Source: Trichosphaerium sp. ATCC 40318 (Eukaryota; Discosea; Flabellinia; Trichosidae). Taken from it: a DNA stretch of 64,000 nucleotides. Positions within the stretch are counted from its first letter, which is position 1, and each line of letters opens with the position of its first letter. Shown piece by piece: positions 33,157-44,211 of the stretch. The stretch is from positions 62,001 to 126,000 of the forward strand of contig JALMLS010000013.1 in NCBI GenBank assembly GCA_038496445.1, given 5' to 3'. The position numbers were made by a program, and so were the translations under genes. Under the pieces are notes generated by a model. It made no database searches. It saw only the letters and a program-made list of their open reading frames with translations, and had not been told where the DNA came from.

Positions 33157-35671
33157 TCAGACGCCTTTCCGGTCTTGATCTTTGTATTCATGTCCACCTC
33201 CTCCGTTCTTTCGTACTTGTTGCTCATACTCTTCCCTATCATAAGCCCCAATTACTTCATATGTATTACCTCCTTCAAAGTCAAGGTTTGGAGCATAGGC
33301 GTTGTTGTAAGGGTCTGTGAAATTCTCGCCATACATTTGAGCATAAAAGTTCGTAGATTGTACGGCCTGTACAGGGTACGCTGGATAAGTGCTCGGATAA
33401 GGGGCTGCAGTCCTGATATTTTGGTTAACTTCAAAACTAAGCGTAAAACTTCAACCAAAAAATCACGTGATATTTTTTCAAACATAATAACGTTAATCGG
33501 TATACATGGATTTATAAAATAAAAGGTTTCGCGCCATTAGAAGAATTCTGTTTTGAATTGTGAGTTTTTTTGCTGTGAATTATTTGGCAAAAAAACGCAA
33601 AAAAAATAAAAAAAAATCTCATTCATTTTTGTTGTGTAGGTTTTATACTCCCAATAGTTATTGATACACAAAAACGACGTAGTCAAGGAGATCCGGACTA
33701 TGACCGTGAGCCGTTCACACATTTTATGCGTTTGTTAATTAACGCTAATTAACTTTTTTTTTGTGCTTTCAAAAACGCTTTAAAGCGACCGTGTGAATAT
33801 CTTTGGAACGTACCATGCGTAGTTAGTGTATCCGTAAGGTACAGGATAATGAGGTGACCATACCCAAGACGGCGAAAAGTACGTTGCAGGCACTTGGTAT
33901 GGCTGTGGTTGGTTGTTTGGAGATTCTGGTCTTCCGGTGTTATGTGCAGGGCTAGAAGGTGGTGTATTGTTTGAGGACTTACGGGGTTCTGCTCTCTTTA
34001 CTTCAACCTACATCATGTTTAGTAATAATACGCGAACAAAACGCTAAAGAACAAAGTTTTGTTCGTTAATTAAAGAAAAAGTCCACATTTTGGTTAAAGG
34101 CGTTTTCAGAAATTTACAAAAGACCACTGTTGGCGCTAGTAAACATGTAGGTTCAAGTAAGTTTTTTGTAAAGTAATTTTCCTAGCTTACCCTTTTACCG
34201 TTAATTTGATGAGAGTGGTGGCTCAGTACTAAGCTGACTGTATCCTCCTCCTTGAACGTTACAAAACCGAAACCTCTAGATCTTCCGGTAAGTTTGTCTC
34301 GCATCAGTTGCGACCCAACTAACACCCCAAACTGCTTAAAATATTCTCTAAATTGATCTAGGACTATCAGCGCTAATGCACAGGCAAAAGTCAACCGTCT
34401 AGCGGCTCTTAAAAAGTCCCAAAATACGTCTTAGGGAAAAACTTGATAATTTTTTGAGTTTTGCCCGTTTTGTGCTTTGAAATCACGTGAGGGACTTCCT
34501 CTTTTTTATTAAACTGAAGAGGTGGCCCACCACATGAAACAAATTAGTAGCGCCTTGAATTTATATAGAAAAAGCGTGTTTTAACGTAAGGGTAATTGAT
34601 AGGGCAAACAGGTTATAACGTGATAAAAAGTGGTTTGGGTTTTTTTACTTGTATTGTTCAAGTAGAAGAACTATTTTTTTCTCGTCTACAATACTAAATA
34701 AATGACGTACCATCATCACAGTCGTTTGGTATACCCCCTACGAATATTTTGGTAGTATTATCAGGCATGTTCGCCTTAGGTATGGCTCTCTTGGCCTCAA
34801 CCTTTTTAAAGTTAGTATAAAGCCAAGAACTTAGTTTACAAAACGATGGCGATGCAATATGGTCACGTGGAAGGAACCTTTATAAAAATATTTTTCAATT
34901 AAAAAGAAACCACGTCGTTGTGCTGAAAACTTACTCGCCTTGGGTACAAGATCACCCAAAATTGCATAAAAACAAGATAAAAGAACCAAAAACAAAAAAA
35001 AAAAAAGAAACTTCCAACTTTTTACGCGATACCGGTGAGTTAATTAAAAGACTCTTTGACGCACCCGAGACCCTAAAATCTGATGTACATCTCCCACAGC
35101 TCGATTGGCGCTGCCGAGGTCTTTAAATGTGACAAACCCAAAACCACGGCTACGACCGGAGTCTCTATCACGCATAATAATAGCGTCTAGAATGACACCA
35201 TATTTTTCAAAATACTCTTTTAAAATCTCTAAACATGTGATTAGATCATATATATCACGTGAGTATTATAAAAATAACGTTACAAAAATAAATAAGCGAG
35301 ACACAAAGGCGTTTTGTTTTCCTCTTTTTTTTTTTTCAGCTTTAAATTAACTTGTTTTACCTGCTGTTGTAGACCAAGTTAGTCCTCCAACAAATATCTT
35401 TGCGCTAGTAGTTGTAAATTAATAAGGCTATGTGGCACTGTGTAGCAAAAAAAAGTTGTTTAATTAACTACCGAACTAAAACCGTTTTTTTGTTGTTTAT
35501 CCACAACGTAGTTTTACAAATCACGTGTTCATTAGTACTTTAAGAAACACTACGAAAATAATGCTTTCACATTCGTTTTAAGACGTACCTTGGGTCTCCT
35601 TCTACTGGTGGTAGTGTATTCTTTCCGGTTAACAAGTTATCTCCTTGAGGTATCTCCATTGTTGCAAGCAT
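33157..35671 (-). CDS. Two-RRM RNA-binding protein (hnRNP/Musashi/DAZAP1-like)
   Basis: Exons run leftwards from ATG 35671 (MLATMEIPQGDNLLTG) to TGA at 33157-33159. RRM1: KIFVGGLTW in the exon near 35380, with GRSRGFGFVTFKD near 35140. RRM2: KIFVGGIPND near 34740, FREYFKQFGVLVGSQLMRDK, then GRSRGFGFVTFKEED near 34260. Both RRMs carry RNP2 (KIFVGG) and RNP1 (RGFGFVTF). The C-terminus is Pro/Tyr/Gln/Asn-rich with YPSTYPAYPVQAVQSTNFYA and ends in a Gly/Asp/Arg stretch. Such proteins bind single-stranded RNA and regulate splicing or translation. The introns are unusually long for this window and several contain CACGTG. Confidence 0.88.
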
Positions 35672-37467
35672 TTGGGACAACAAAAAATAATCAAAAAAAC
35701 TACACTTTAGTCAAACCCAATAATGTGAATTTAAAAGTTCACCATTGAATTCTTGCGCATTGTTTTTTAATTAACCTATCATTGATAGTCTCAAAACAAA
35801 CGTACTTGTATTATTAGAGGGTTCACGATAGGGCACGGCACCTTGGAAGTAAAAAATCACCTTAAACAGCCCTTGAACAATGTGTTTATCAACGCAACGA
35901 AGTTAACGGAGCTAATTTATAAGTGATTGATCATTGAAACAGAAACTTAACGAACTTTCTTATTCGGGGCCTTGTGATATATAGCCAGTCCACACGGAGA
36001 TTGATACGAGTGAAAAATACTCAATCTCGTTGGTTCGCTAGAATAAGACAATAGAGAATCACTGCACTGCAGTTAACTCTGTTTAATACGAACATAAGAA
36101 AGATTATACATACACTCTGCCAGTGAAGATCAAACAAGCTTGTGGCTGTCGCGTCGATCGTGATTTCTAAAGGCGTTTCACGTGCTCTTGTGTTATTTTC
36201 TACACAAACACGTTGGCATGGCTAAAAAATGTCTCTGTAGGTGTAATTATATGCCATGTCCCTTCTAACTAAAGATTCCCGAAGCTTTTTGATGCTGACT
36301 TTAAAAAATCCCAAAGCAGATAGATTTTTGTCGCTGGCCTCTTTAAGTGCGCCATACGCACTCCAAAAGCCTCAGGTAGCCAAACATAGATGGTTTACGC
36401 GTATACAAGCAACAAAGACGACTGGTAGATAGTTTTAAGAGCCAACGCATTGTTTGAACTCCCTATCGATCTAGTACAACGCCAACATGTATATACGGAC
36501 AGAATGCGTTGACTTGAATGATGTTTTAAGCAATACAACTCGCTACATTTGAGTTTACAAAATCAACGTGTCGTTAATGGTCAAATTCTCTGCTTGTATT
36601 GGTTATCACGTGCTCTTTTGTAGCTAATTCATGTACGGTTGTAAGCGTGTACCTCTCAAACCTAAAACTAGGTTCCGTAACATATCAGGCTGAACGTCGA
36701 AAGGTTACGCTCCACACGTTGTTTGCGCAGTGGCCTCGTTTCGCTTACTTAGATCTCCGTTTGTGAGAAAAAAAATTGGGACACTTTACCTGATTTGGGA
36801 CTTTTCATTTTTGACTAATTCTTCTGTCTACGCTTATGTTCTTAGAGTAAGTGTTCCGTTGAAATTTTTTGAAACAACCTCCTACATCGACCACGTGTTG
36901 GACCTTTTTTTTAAACAACATTTATTTTATTATTTTCACTCATACTAATTTCGACGAAAATAATCATTGTGAACTTTGACGAAATACACAAATGTAGTGT
37001 GAATGATCACAACGTATGTCACTACAATAAATTACACTATTACCCTACAACTAAGGCCACGTCTCTTACACGTATTCTCATCTTTTTTGTGTCCTTTAAC
37101 GTTTCACTTGTACCTAATTTAGTTATGTAAATACGTTAGAGCAAAAGGCCGACTCTGTTCAATTTATATGTGCTAAGCTATGGCTTGCATAGAAAATCAA
37201 TGTAAACTTCAGCGAATATTGTTTCATATGAAAGTCATTGAATGCACCTTTTTTATATTGAAACTCCATCAACGCACCTCAGCAATGTTTACCAACGTAA
37301 TTTACGTACTACAACGATACTTTTACATTATATATCGTGTTTTGACAAGTGTTTTATCGCCTTACTTTACATCCAACTCCACACGTGTCCGACAATTTAA
37401 ACCGACTAAAAAACGAAAACAAAAAAGAAAAAAAAGAAGAAGAACAAAAACTAAGAGAGTCTATAAC
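35672..37467. other. Intergenic stretch, no gene recognised
   Basis: About 1.8 kb between two diverging genes. Frames at 36730-36948 and 37180-37467 have no recognisable domain; the latter is in frame with the next gene but is rich in hydrophobic and then Lys/Arg runs. CACGTG sites occur near 36179, 36606 and 36890. Confidence 0.45.
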
Positions 37468-38092
37468 ATGTCTTCTGAAGAACCAGCAGAAGATATTATT
37501 AATAGATTCGTATCAAGCAAGATCAATCAAAAAGTTGCTGAGCGACACAGAGAAAGTGATGAGTACGTTTGTTGTCATTTTTTTAATGTACCAATTCTTA
37601 TCCTCTACCTCAGAAGCATTGTCGAATATCTACCTCCGGAAGTGCTCCGGTGCTTATATGATATTGCTAAAGAAGACAAAGTCTTAAAGACTCAGTTCTC
37701 GGTTATCAATTATGAGTTTGCTGTAGCTTCTAGCTTTGTTGGTATCCAGTACAGAGTATTGTGACGGAAATCTTCAAGGATTATGCGAAGTGTTTAGTGA
37801 GCAAACTGGAAAAATGATATCTAGGAAAACGTACAAAGATGGTAAGTTAGACGGATTACAAGAACAGTTTAGTAAGAATACAGGAATGATTGTGTCACGT
37901 GAGGAGATTAAACACCAAAGAACGAACGGAATAAGAATACGTTGGTATAAAGATACTACACAAATGTCAGAACGTGGCACTTATGTGTACGGACAGAAAC
38001 ATGGCGTATTTGAGAGGTGGAATATTTGTGGTGGTAAGACAGAGAGTACACTTTATTCTAAGGGTGAGTGGATGGGAGAACTTATTGCTTGA
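37468..38092 (+). CDS. F-box-like / MORN-YwqK-type repeat protein
   Basis: ATG 37468 (MSSEEPAEDIINRFVSSKIN). A 47-51 base intron at 37563 joins SIVEYLPPEVLRCLYDIAKE, which looks like a short F-box (LPPEVL). The C-terminal part reads EYCDGNLQGLCEVFSEQTGK, then YKDGKLDGLQEQFS and YGQKHGVFERWN, a run of YwqK/MORN-type GxxDGxxxxY repeats. The last junction near 37720-37755 does not close in frame with a normal intron. Either a very short intron, a weak GTTCTC donor with a TATCCAG acceptor (about 55 bases), or a frameshift is present. MORN/YwqK repeats are often membrane-lipid or protein contacts; the role here is unknown. Confidence 0.55.
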
Positions 38093-38780
38093 GAGTTTAC
38101 CTCTAGTGTTGTACTATAAATAAAAACTAATATCACAAGGAAGTACTTAAGTAGCTTGCTATTGCTGAAAGGGAGGAATGTATCTTTACATCCAACTTTT
38201 ACTGTTGGTACTTCGTAATTGCTCTGTATGCGAACAGTCTTGGTTCAAGTGTTACTGAAAAGCAACGATCAACAGCTAAAAGAACCAAACTGGCAAAAGC
38301 CATACAAATCTATTGACCAATTCTTGTGAACAAGAGTTAGGAGGTTTTGGGCAAAAAAAAAGATTCGGATGTTCTTGGGTGATTGGATAGGCGACTTTTG
38401 GTTCACTATGGACAAACACGGAACACCTTGGAAAGCATACTCGGGCACGTTTTAACTGCTAGGTGTTGAATACAGACAACATTCGCGATAAGCTAAAATA
38501 CGCGCTAGTTTGTCTTTGGTTTAGTGAACTGTCGGGTATGATTTAGCCTCATCCTGATGACGATATTAAACGTGTTTTCGGAGGGTGGTCGTAGAGTCGT
38601 GGCGTTTCAGTCGGCTTAGTACTATCGCTTGACTTCAAGTATTACAGTGTATAGATCTATGGCTAGAATGATATGTATAGGCGTCGCATGTTGAGGGAGA
38701 TTTTGGGTTGATTTAGGAGACACAAAACTTAAAAATACGTAACAGTCCGATTATTCTTCGGTTTCTATCCCACCAGCGAC
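38093..38780. other. Intergenic, no gene recognised
   Basis: Upstream region of the next small gene. Short frames only, no repeats noted. Confidence 0.4.
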
Positions 38781-39194
38781 ATGGCTCTCTTTATAAACTG
38801 TTTTACGTATGCGATACAATTGCTGATATCGTTTTTGGATCTACTGAATCAATATGCTTTACCAACATCAGCAAATATAGAGCAACATCATAAACCGCCA
38901 AAAAAGAGGAGTAAATCAATTAAAAAGTCACGTGATCGAAACGAAGCTAAAAAAACCAAACAAGAAACAAAACATACAGTTATAGATGCTACAAGTGTTG
39001 TTAAACCCAATGTGACACGTGAGGTGTCACGTGAGGCGAGACAATCTTCAAAATCTGCTGATTCAAAAAAAGGAAAACTAAAACGTTTCTTTTTGAAGAA
39101 AAAGAAAAAACATATTGTGTTCATTGGTAAGACATCAGTTGAGGTCGCTTCACATACTTATAAATCAATTGCGAGACAAAAAAAAGGTCTGTAG
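38781..39194 (+). CDS. Small basic protein with conserved C-terminal KKKK-VFIG motif, copy 2
   Basis: 137 residues, single exon. N-terminus: MALFINCFTYAIQLLISFLD then LLNQYALP. The middle is Lys/Arg-rich (KPPKKRSKSIKKSRDRN). The C-terminus is KLKRFFLKKKKKHIVFIGK then TSVEVASHTYKSIARQKK. Conservation with the gene at 31749-32314 is confined to the hydrophobic N-terminus and the last 35 residues; the middle is free to vary. The N-terminal helix could anchor it to a membrane, with the basic tail facing a polyanion. Two CACGTG sites lie inside the coding sequence at 39017 and 39029. Confidence 0.75.
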   Translation: MALFINCFTYAIQLLISFLDLLNQYALPTSANIEQHHKPPKKRSKSIKKSRDRNEAKKTKQETKHTVIDATSVVKPNVTREVSREARQSSKSADSKKGKLKRFFLKKKKKHIVFIGKTSVEVASHTYKSIARQKKGL

Positions 39195-39793
39195 AATTCG
39201 ACTATGATTGTAACAAATAAACACCACATTGTACAGTATCAGGTTTGTCTTCATTGGCTAATTAATAAAACCTAGTGCTAGCTCTTAGCATATAATTTTA
39301 CATTGCGTTAAGAGACAGAACTTGGCACCACAGTAATTGTTTAATCAATGGCCAAAGATTAACAATAGTATACCATCAATGACACACTGCAATTGAAGTT
39401 GTCGACACTGATGTTAGTATGTCAGTAGTATTAAAGGTTTCTGGAGCAAGTGTACACTTGGAGATGCATTTCAGTTTTCGTTAGCATTAAAGTTGCCTGT
39501 CGTGGCCAGAGCGCTGTCAATGCGTCTAGAGCCCAGATATGATTAAAAGGGATGGTAGGAAATTGGATGCTTGGTCTGCCCTCACGCTTGGCTAGAGAAT
39601 CCAACCGTTTCGAACCCACGTGATTAACAAAACAGCAAAAAAAATTATTTATATTTTGACACGCGGCAGCGTTTACAAAGCCTACAGCATCACTGGCGGT
39701 GTTTTTGGGGTTTAACGTTATTACCCCTGTATTGCTGGTTGGATACTACCAGAGTGCTGGTGTTAGCGTGGGGTAAGCGCTAGCATAGAGCTG
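39195..39793. other. Intergenic, no gene recognised
   Basis: The frame at 39431-39619 (minus) has no recognisable content. Nothing else seen. Confidence 0.4.
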
Positions 39794-40142
39794 TAACGTA
39801 GATTTTTTGAAGCAAAATACAGCAAACAGTGTTTGAGGCATTCATACGTGATTAACGGTAATGTGATAGCTTTGCAGCAGGGATAATACCTTTTTAATTC
39901 GATTTTAGCTTATTGAACACTTCTGTGGTTTGACCGCACCGTGTACAGTGCGTAGGTAAAATACTGCGATCATCTGCCAAGGTCTATTGAAACTGACATT
40001 GAAAATTTTGTTATCACTTACGTTCCAGGTTAGTCTTGCTATGAATAGGATAGTCACACAAATAGTTCACATTTTTATGGATCTATTTGAACTCTGCTAA
40101 AAGTGCTAGAAAATATAAACAACACTTGAATGAGACGGACAC
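39794..40142 (+). repeat. Dispersed repeat, copy B
   Basis: Same orientation as 15-408 and sharing the same block order, with short deletions relative to copy A. It ends with CTTGAATGAGACGGACA. It lies directly upstream of the second WGSCP-family gene. Confidence 0.85.
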
Positions 40143-40473
40143 TAGTTTCATATTCGAGCAACCAACTCCATGAAATATGTGTTTGCTGGTAAGGGGTCAG
40201 TCGAGTCATCGGGAAAACTTCGGAAAAACTCTCTGGTTAACAAACGTTATGTGAATTTTCCTTTTCTTTCAAATGACCGCCCTCGGCTTTGATTACCAGC
40301 TCTATAACATCGTGATATACCGTGTTAAGTGTATCACAACACTTAAGCCAATTTTTTTTAGCCATAACACATTCATCAAACGTGCTTTATACCTTATTAC
40401 CGGTACATCTCACAATATAGTGATGCTGTATCTTACCTTACTACAGGTCTCCATCTGGTAAAAATCTAACAGA

Positions 40474-40845
40474 ATGAACCTTTACTTAGCTACTCTACTC
40501 GTAATCATTGCAGCATGTGCCAGCTCCTCATGGGGATCATGTGCTTTCGACTGGGGTTCTCGTGTGTTTGAAGTTGCGGGCGGAGACAAATACTGTGTTG
40601 AGCGCTGGGGAAGCTGTCCTCTCCCAGGCGCTAACGGCAAATGGTACTCCGACTATAAATTCAACTATAACAACAACCGCGCTGAATGTGCTGGAAAAAG
40701 CCTTGATAGTGGTACATGTAAGTGTAAGAGATGTAGAAGAAGAAAGCCAAGTGATGGCAATGGTGGAAACTTGCGCTGTAACAAAGAATTATCTGGAAGT
40801 AACATTCACTCTTGTAATGCATTAACAACGTACCGGTGTGTTTAA
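40474..40845 (+). CDS. Small secreted Cys-rich protein, WGSCP family, copy 2
   Basis: 123 residues without an intron, ATG 40474. Signal peptide MNLYLATLLVIIAACASSSW. The mature part reads CAFDWGSRVFEVAGGDKYC, then VERWGSCPLPG, a central Asn/Tyr-rich loop, then CKCKRCRRRKPSDGNGG and the end TTYRCV. The Cys framework (C-x...C-x4-WGSC, CKxC/CKRC, YRC) matches the spliced protein at 30222-30619. The intron of copy 1 sits where this copy has its variable loop. Secretion is inferred from the signal peptide. Function unknown. Confidence 0.82.
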   Translation: MNLYLATLLVIIAACASSSWGSCAFDWGSRVFEVAGGDKYCVERWGSCPLPGANGKWYSDYKFNYNNNRAECAGKSLDSGTCKCKRCRRRKPSDGNGGNLRCNKELSGSNIHSCNALTTYRCV

Positions 40846-41874
40846 AAATAACTCTAATACATGACTTTATCCCAATTTTGGTTTATTATTGTGAACGTAG
40901 ATGAAACTGATAAAGGGCGAGGTTTCGAAAGGTAAAACTAAAAGCTCAACACTTGTCAGTGTAAGAAAATGTTTAGCCAGAATGTAGTTTAAAAAAACAA
41001 GAAAGCGTTTTCGTTAGCGTCCAGGTCCAGTCAGTTCCATGGACGGTGTCTAAAATGTGAAAAAAAGTAGAAACAGCAAAAACATAGAAAAGTACTTCAC
41101 AAGGTACACCCAATGGTTTTCGACGCTCGCAACAGTTTTTCCGTCCTTGCAAGTGTTTTCTGACAGAAACTTGGGTGTGTTTTTCTCTTTACGGTGTTTA
41201 AACCTTTTCAACCAAATATCATCAAGTGTGGTTACTTTACTTTAGGAACTAGCTCACGCCAACACGTTCAGAGCCTTTTCCAGTGTCTTCCTCGATACAT
41301 CAGGCTCCATTGGTCTCTTTCAGAACTCCAGTATTGCCTACAATAGTACCCACAGTGCCAGAGAACATAGAAGCATCACCAGAAGCTGTGAGTATTGTCT
41401 TTGGAGAAGCATCGAGCACAGGTTCAGAAGTTTCTGAAACAACCTAGCTTTCAACATGCATATAATCAGTTCAAGAAAATAGTACCTCAATGACGTTGAC
41501 GAGATGCTACGGTTTTTTGCTTTGTTACAGATTTGTTTTTTTTGTACTGCACCTGAATCACATGTAAGTTCTGTCAACTGTCAGATCCCGTCGGATTGTC
41601 TAGGTCTGACAAAAACCTGCGAGTTCTGTAAAAAGTCACTTGTTGGCATTAACTTGACTGCCACGGACACTAAGTTTCGATGAGGACTGTTTTGCGCAAC
41701 ATGTAGGCTCTACTTTAGTACTATTAGGCCAATGATGGTCACTTGCAGGATGATTAAGATAAGACGCCAATTACTGCTGTACGCAATTTCCACTCAAGCA
41801 CCGTAAACTGTTGACAATAAATACCAGGAAATTATTTTTTTACACTCTGGACCATATTTTTATTCCACAACATT
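40846..41874. other. Intergenic, no gene recognised
   Basis: Contains a degenerate copy of the repeat end motif (AACTTGACTGCCACGGACAC at 41651-41670), preceded by TCAGATC-like words similar to those in the repeat copies. The frames at 41057 and 41338 look non-coding. Confidence 0.4.
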
Positions 41875-43764
41875 TTACTTCAATTTATGTTTTCTTTCTG
41901 TAAGAATAGTTGCAAGTCTTTTAATTGCTTCTTCCATATCCTAAATAGTTATATCACGTGATAAAAAGAAACAGCCAAAAATACAATTACAAAAACAAAC
42001 TGTTTGGTACCTCTTTAGATGCTGTAGAATACGCTATCCGAACACACGATGATTTGTCCCCCGATGCTGTGTAAGGTGATCCCCACCTGAGCAATACCTA
42101 AAAGCAAGTGTAAGCGTAAGCGTGAAATGAGAAGATTTTAAATGTTGAACATGTACCTTTGATGCTACTACTTCTTTGCGTACAAGCTCCTCAGTGTCTT
42201 CTACATCAGTCAATCTTAGCCATAGGAAAAATCCTCCTTTAGGAATAACCCATGTTGCTAATCCTTTGAGGTGCTTGTCACATGAGGAAATCAAAGCATC
42301 TCTCTTTGAAGTGTATATTTTTCTTATACTTTTTGAATGTTGTTCTATGCCTTCCTTTCCCCAATGTTTTAGTATTGATAACACAATCGCTTGACTGACA
42401 CCTTATAATAACAATTAATTAGAATTGCTGGATTTCATTGCAGCCATCAAATGCTATGAGCGATATTGTAGTTTCTGAACAAGAGTGTGAAATACCAATG
42501 GCGTATTTTTAACAAAAAGGTGTTTGTGATTACTGGTAAGTTTACGCTCTTGGACAGAATCCAGATAAAAGTATGTTTAAAACTTGAAGTATTTCTACAT
42601 ACCAGACGGATGAATAATGTCTCCTTGGTTCAATAACTCTATTTTATCAACCAAATACTTTGGCCCTGTAACCCACCCAAGACGAAGCCCTGGTGCTATG
42701 ATTTTACTAAAAGAGTCTAGTCTTAGAACTCTTCCTTCTGTATCCATAATTCTACGAACCAGTATGGGTCATCCTCAATTATTATTAGGTTGTGATCTGA
42801 AGCTATACTCAATAATTCTTTACGTCTTTCGTAAGGTAAAATACTTCCTGTTGGATTTTGTCCTGTAGGTACTACATAAAGAACCTAAAATCGAAAGTAA
42901 GACAACCTTCAAAGCGTACTGAGGTAAACCTTTGGTTTTTTGCTATCTCCAGGCCAATCATATAGTGTCTTCCTTAACAAATCCGGTTTAATACCATCCT
43001 CATCTATTGGTATACCATGCCAAACACATTGTTCCCGAGTAACCTTTGCTCCACTATTTATTTGGTTGATTAGGTAACTACTTTTAAATACAAGTGATCA
43101 AAGAACTTAACTAGTATAGAACCTCTGAGCATAGTATTGTGTCTCCTGTTTCAGTTAAAATCTTCAATATCTTTCCTATACCATCCTTACTTCCTATTCA
43201 AGCATGAGACTCTTTTAATCATCCGCGATATGTACCAGCAAGTGTGCAAACGTCCCAATCACCTTTAGGATTATGCAGATCTTTTTGATATTGCATGAGG
43301 TACTCTAGTAGCTCGTGAATACCTTTCTATTACAAGACTTGTTAGTGGGGTTGATAAGAAATTGAAAAAAAACATAAGATCACGTGATTTCGTAAAATAA
43401 TTTTCAATAGAAAAATGCGTACAGTTGTGGAGTAGCTTACACCTTTCGCTACCATAGGCGAAGAAACATCAATAGATTCTCCTATGTGAGGTTCAATTGA
43501 CATTACAAACGATTTTTCTTACCTGACTTTAATTTGATTGTTATACCAGTTATAGGTATTGCATTTGGTTCAGGCTGACCATTTCCAAGGCTAATCTATA
43601 AAACTTGAGGTAATAAACGAACTTAGATAAAGAACTGTTACCATATCATCGTGTGCGTTAAATACCACGTCAAGAGACCGAAGTGGGTTTGATTTTAGTG
43701 ATTTGCCTTTTGTACTTAATAGCTTTATGTAATCCGATGGACCAAGTCTCTTACTCATGCTCAT
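41875..43764 (-). CDS. Class I/II aminotransferase (kynurenine/2-aminoadipate type)
   Basis: ATG 43764 (MSMSKRLGPSDYIKLLSTKG) to TAA 41875 in about nine exons. Key motifs: ISLGNGQPEPNAIPITG near 43560, GSKDGIGKILKIL near 43170 after a 42-base intron beginning GTACAT, IIIEDDPYW near 42760, and the PLP-lysine strand LDSFSKIIAPGLRLGWVTG near 42690. The C-terminal helices end TILTERKHKLK. Family members transfer an amino group from kynurenine, 2-aminoadipate or aromatic amino acids to 2-oxoglutarate with PLP. Between EDDPYW and the segment beginning MDTEGRVLR the frame shifts and about ten expected residues are missing, so this copy may carry a lesion or a very small intron. Confidence 0.78.
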
Positions 43765-43902
43765 GAAGTGTTGTAAACGGGGCAATAAGTATTTTTGAAT
43801 CACAATAAAAACCAAGCACGGTGACACTTATGAATTTTTTGACAAAGGGCTTAAGAGTCACGTGTTAAAACGCTTGTAACAATTTCTCCTAGCAGAGGCT
43901 TT

Positions 43903-44156
43903 TCAAAAGATAAAGTTTCTAAAAGTTGATAAGTTGCCATGTTCGTATTTACTACCCAATCCGCTTTTAACAGTATCATGCTTTTGTTCAGTAGGTAATT
44001 GCTCTGGCGGCAATGGCATACCTTGGTATTTCTATAGCAGATGTAACAATATATACAAGCTGGTACTTCTAACCACAATCCTTGTTTAATTAGTCTTGAA
44101 TATGGATTAAACAACTGGATCCAAACAATTCGTGGTTTCCTTTTACTCATTGGCAT
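43903..44156 (-). CDS. Small protein, unrecognised
   Basis: ATG 44156 (MPMSKRKPRIVWIQLFNPYS). Using a GTTAGA donor and a GCTATAG acceptor it continues KYQGMPLPPEQLPTEQKHD and ends at 43903; unspliced, the frame runs to about 43851. The short basic N-terminus, WIQLFNPYSR and PPEQLP recall small subunits of mitochondrial respiratory complexes, but no family is recognised. It sits 55 bases below the stop codon of the large Roco gene. Confidence 0.35.
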
Positions 44157-44211
44157 TCAATATGGACTTCTACTGAATCTAATTTAGACCCTTAATAGTA
44201 GTATTACATCG

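Noticed and set aside
37180-37467. N-terminal extension of the MORN-like gene
   Set aside because: Biased hydrophobic and Lys/Arg runs with no domain; the MSSEEP start fits better.
39431-39619. tRNA-like TTCGAACCC near 39610
   Set aside because: No acceptor or D-arm could be paired around it.
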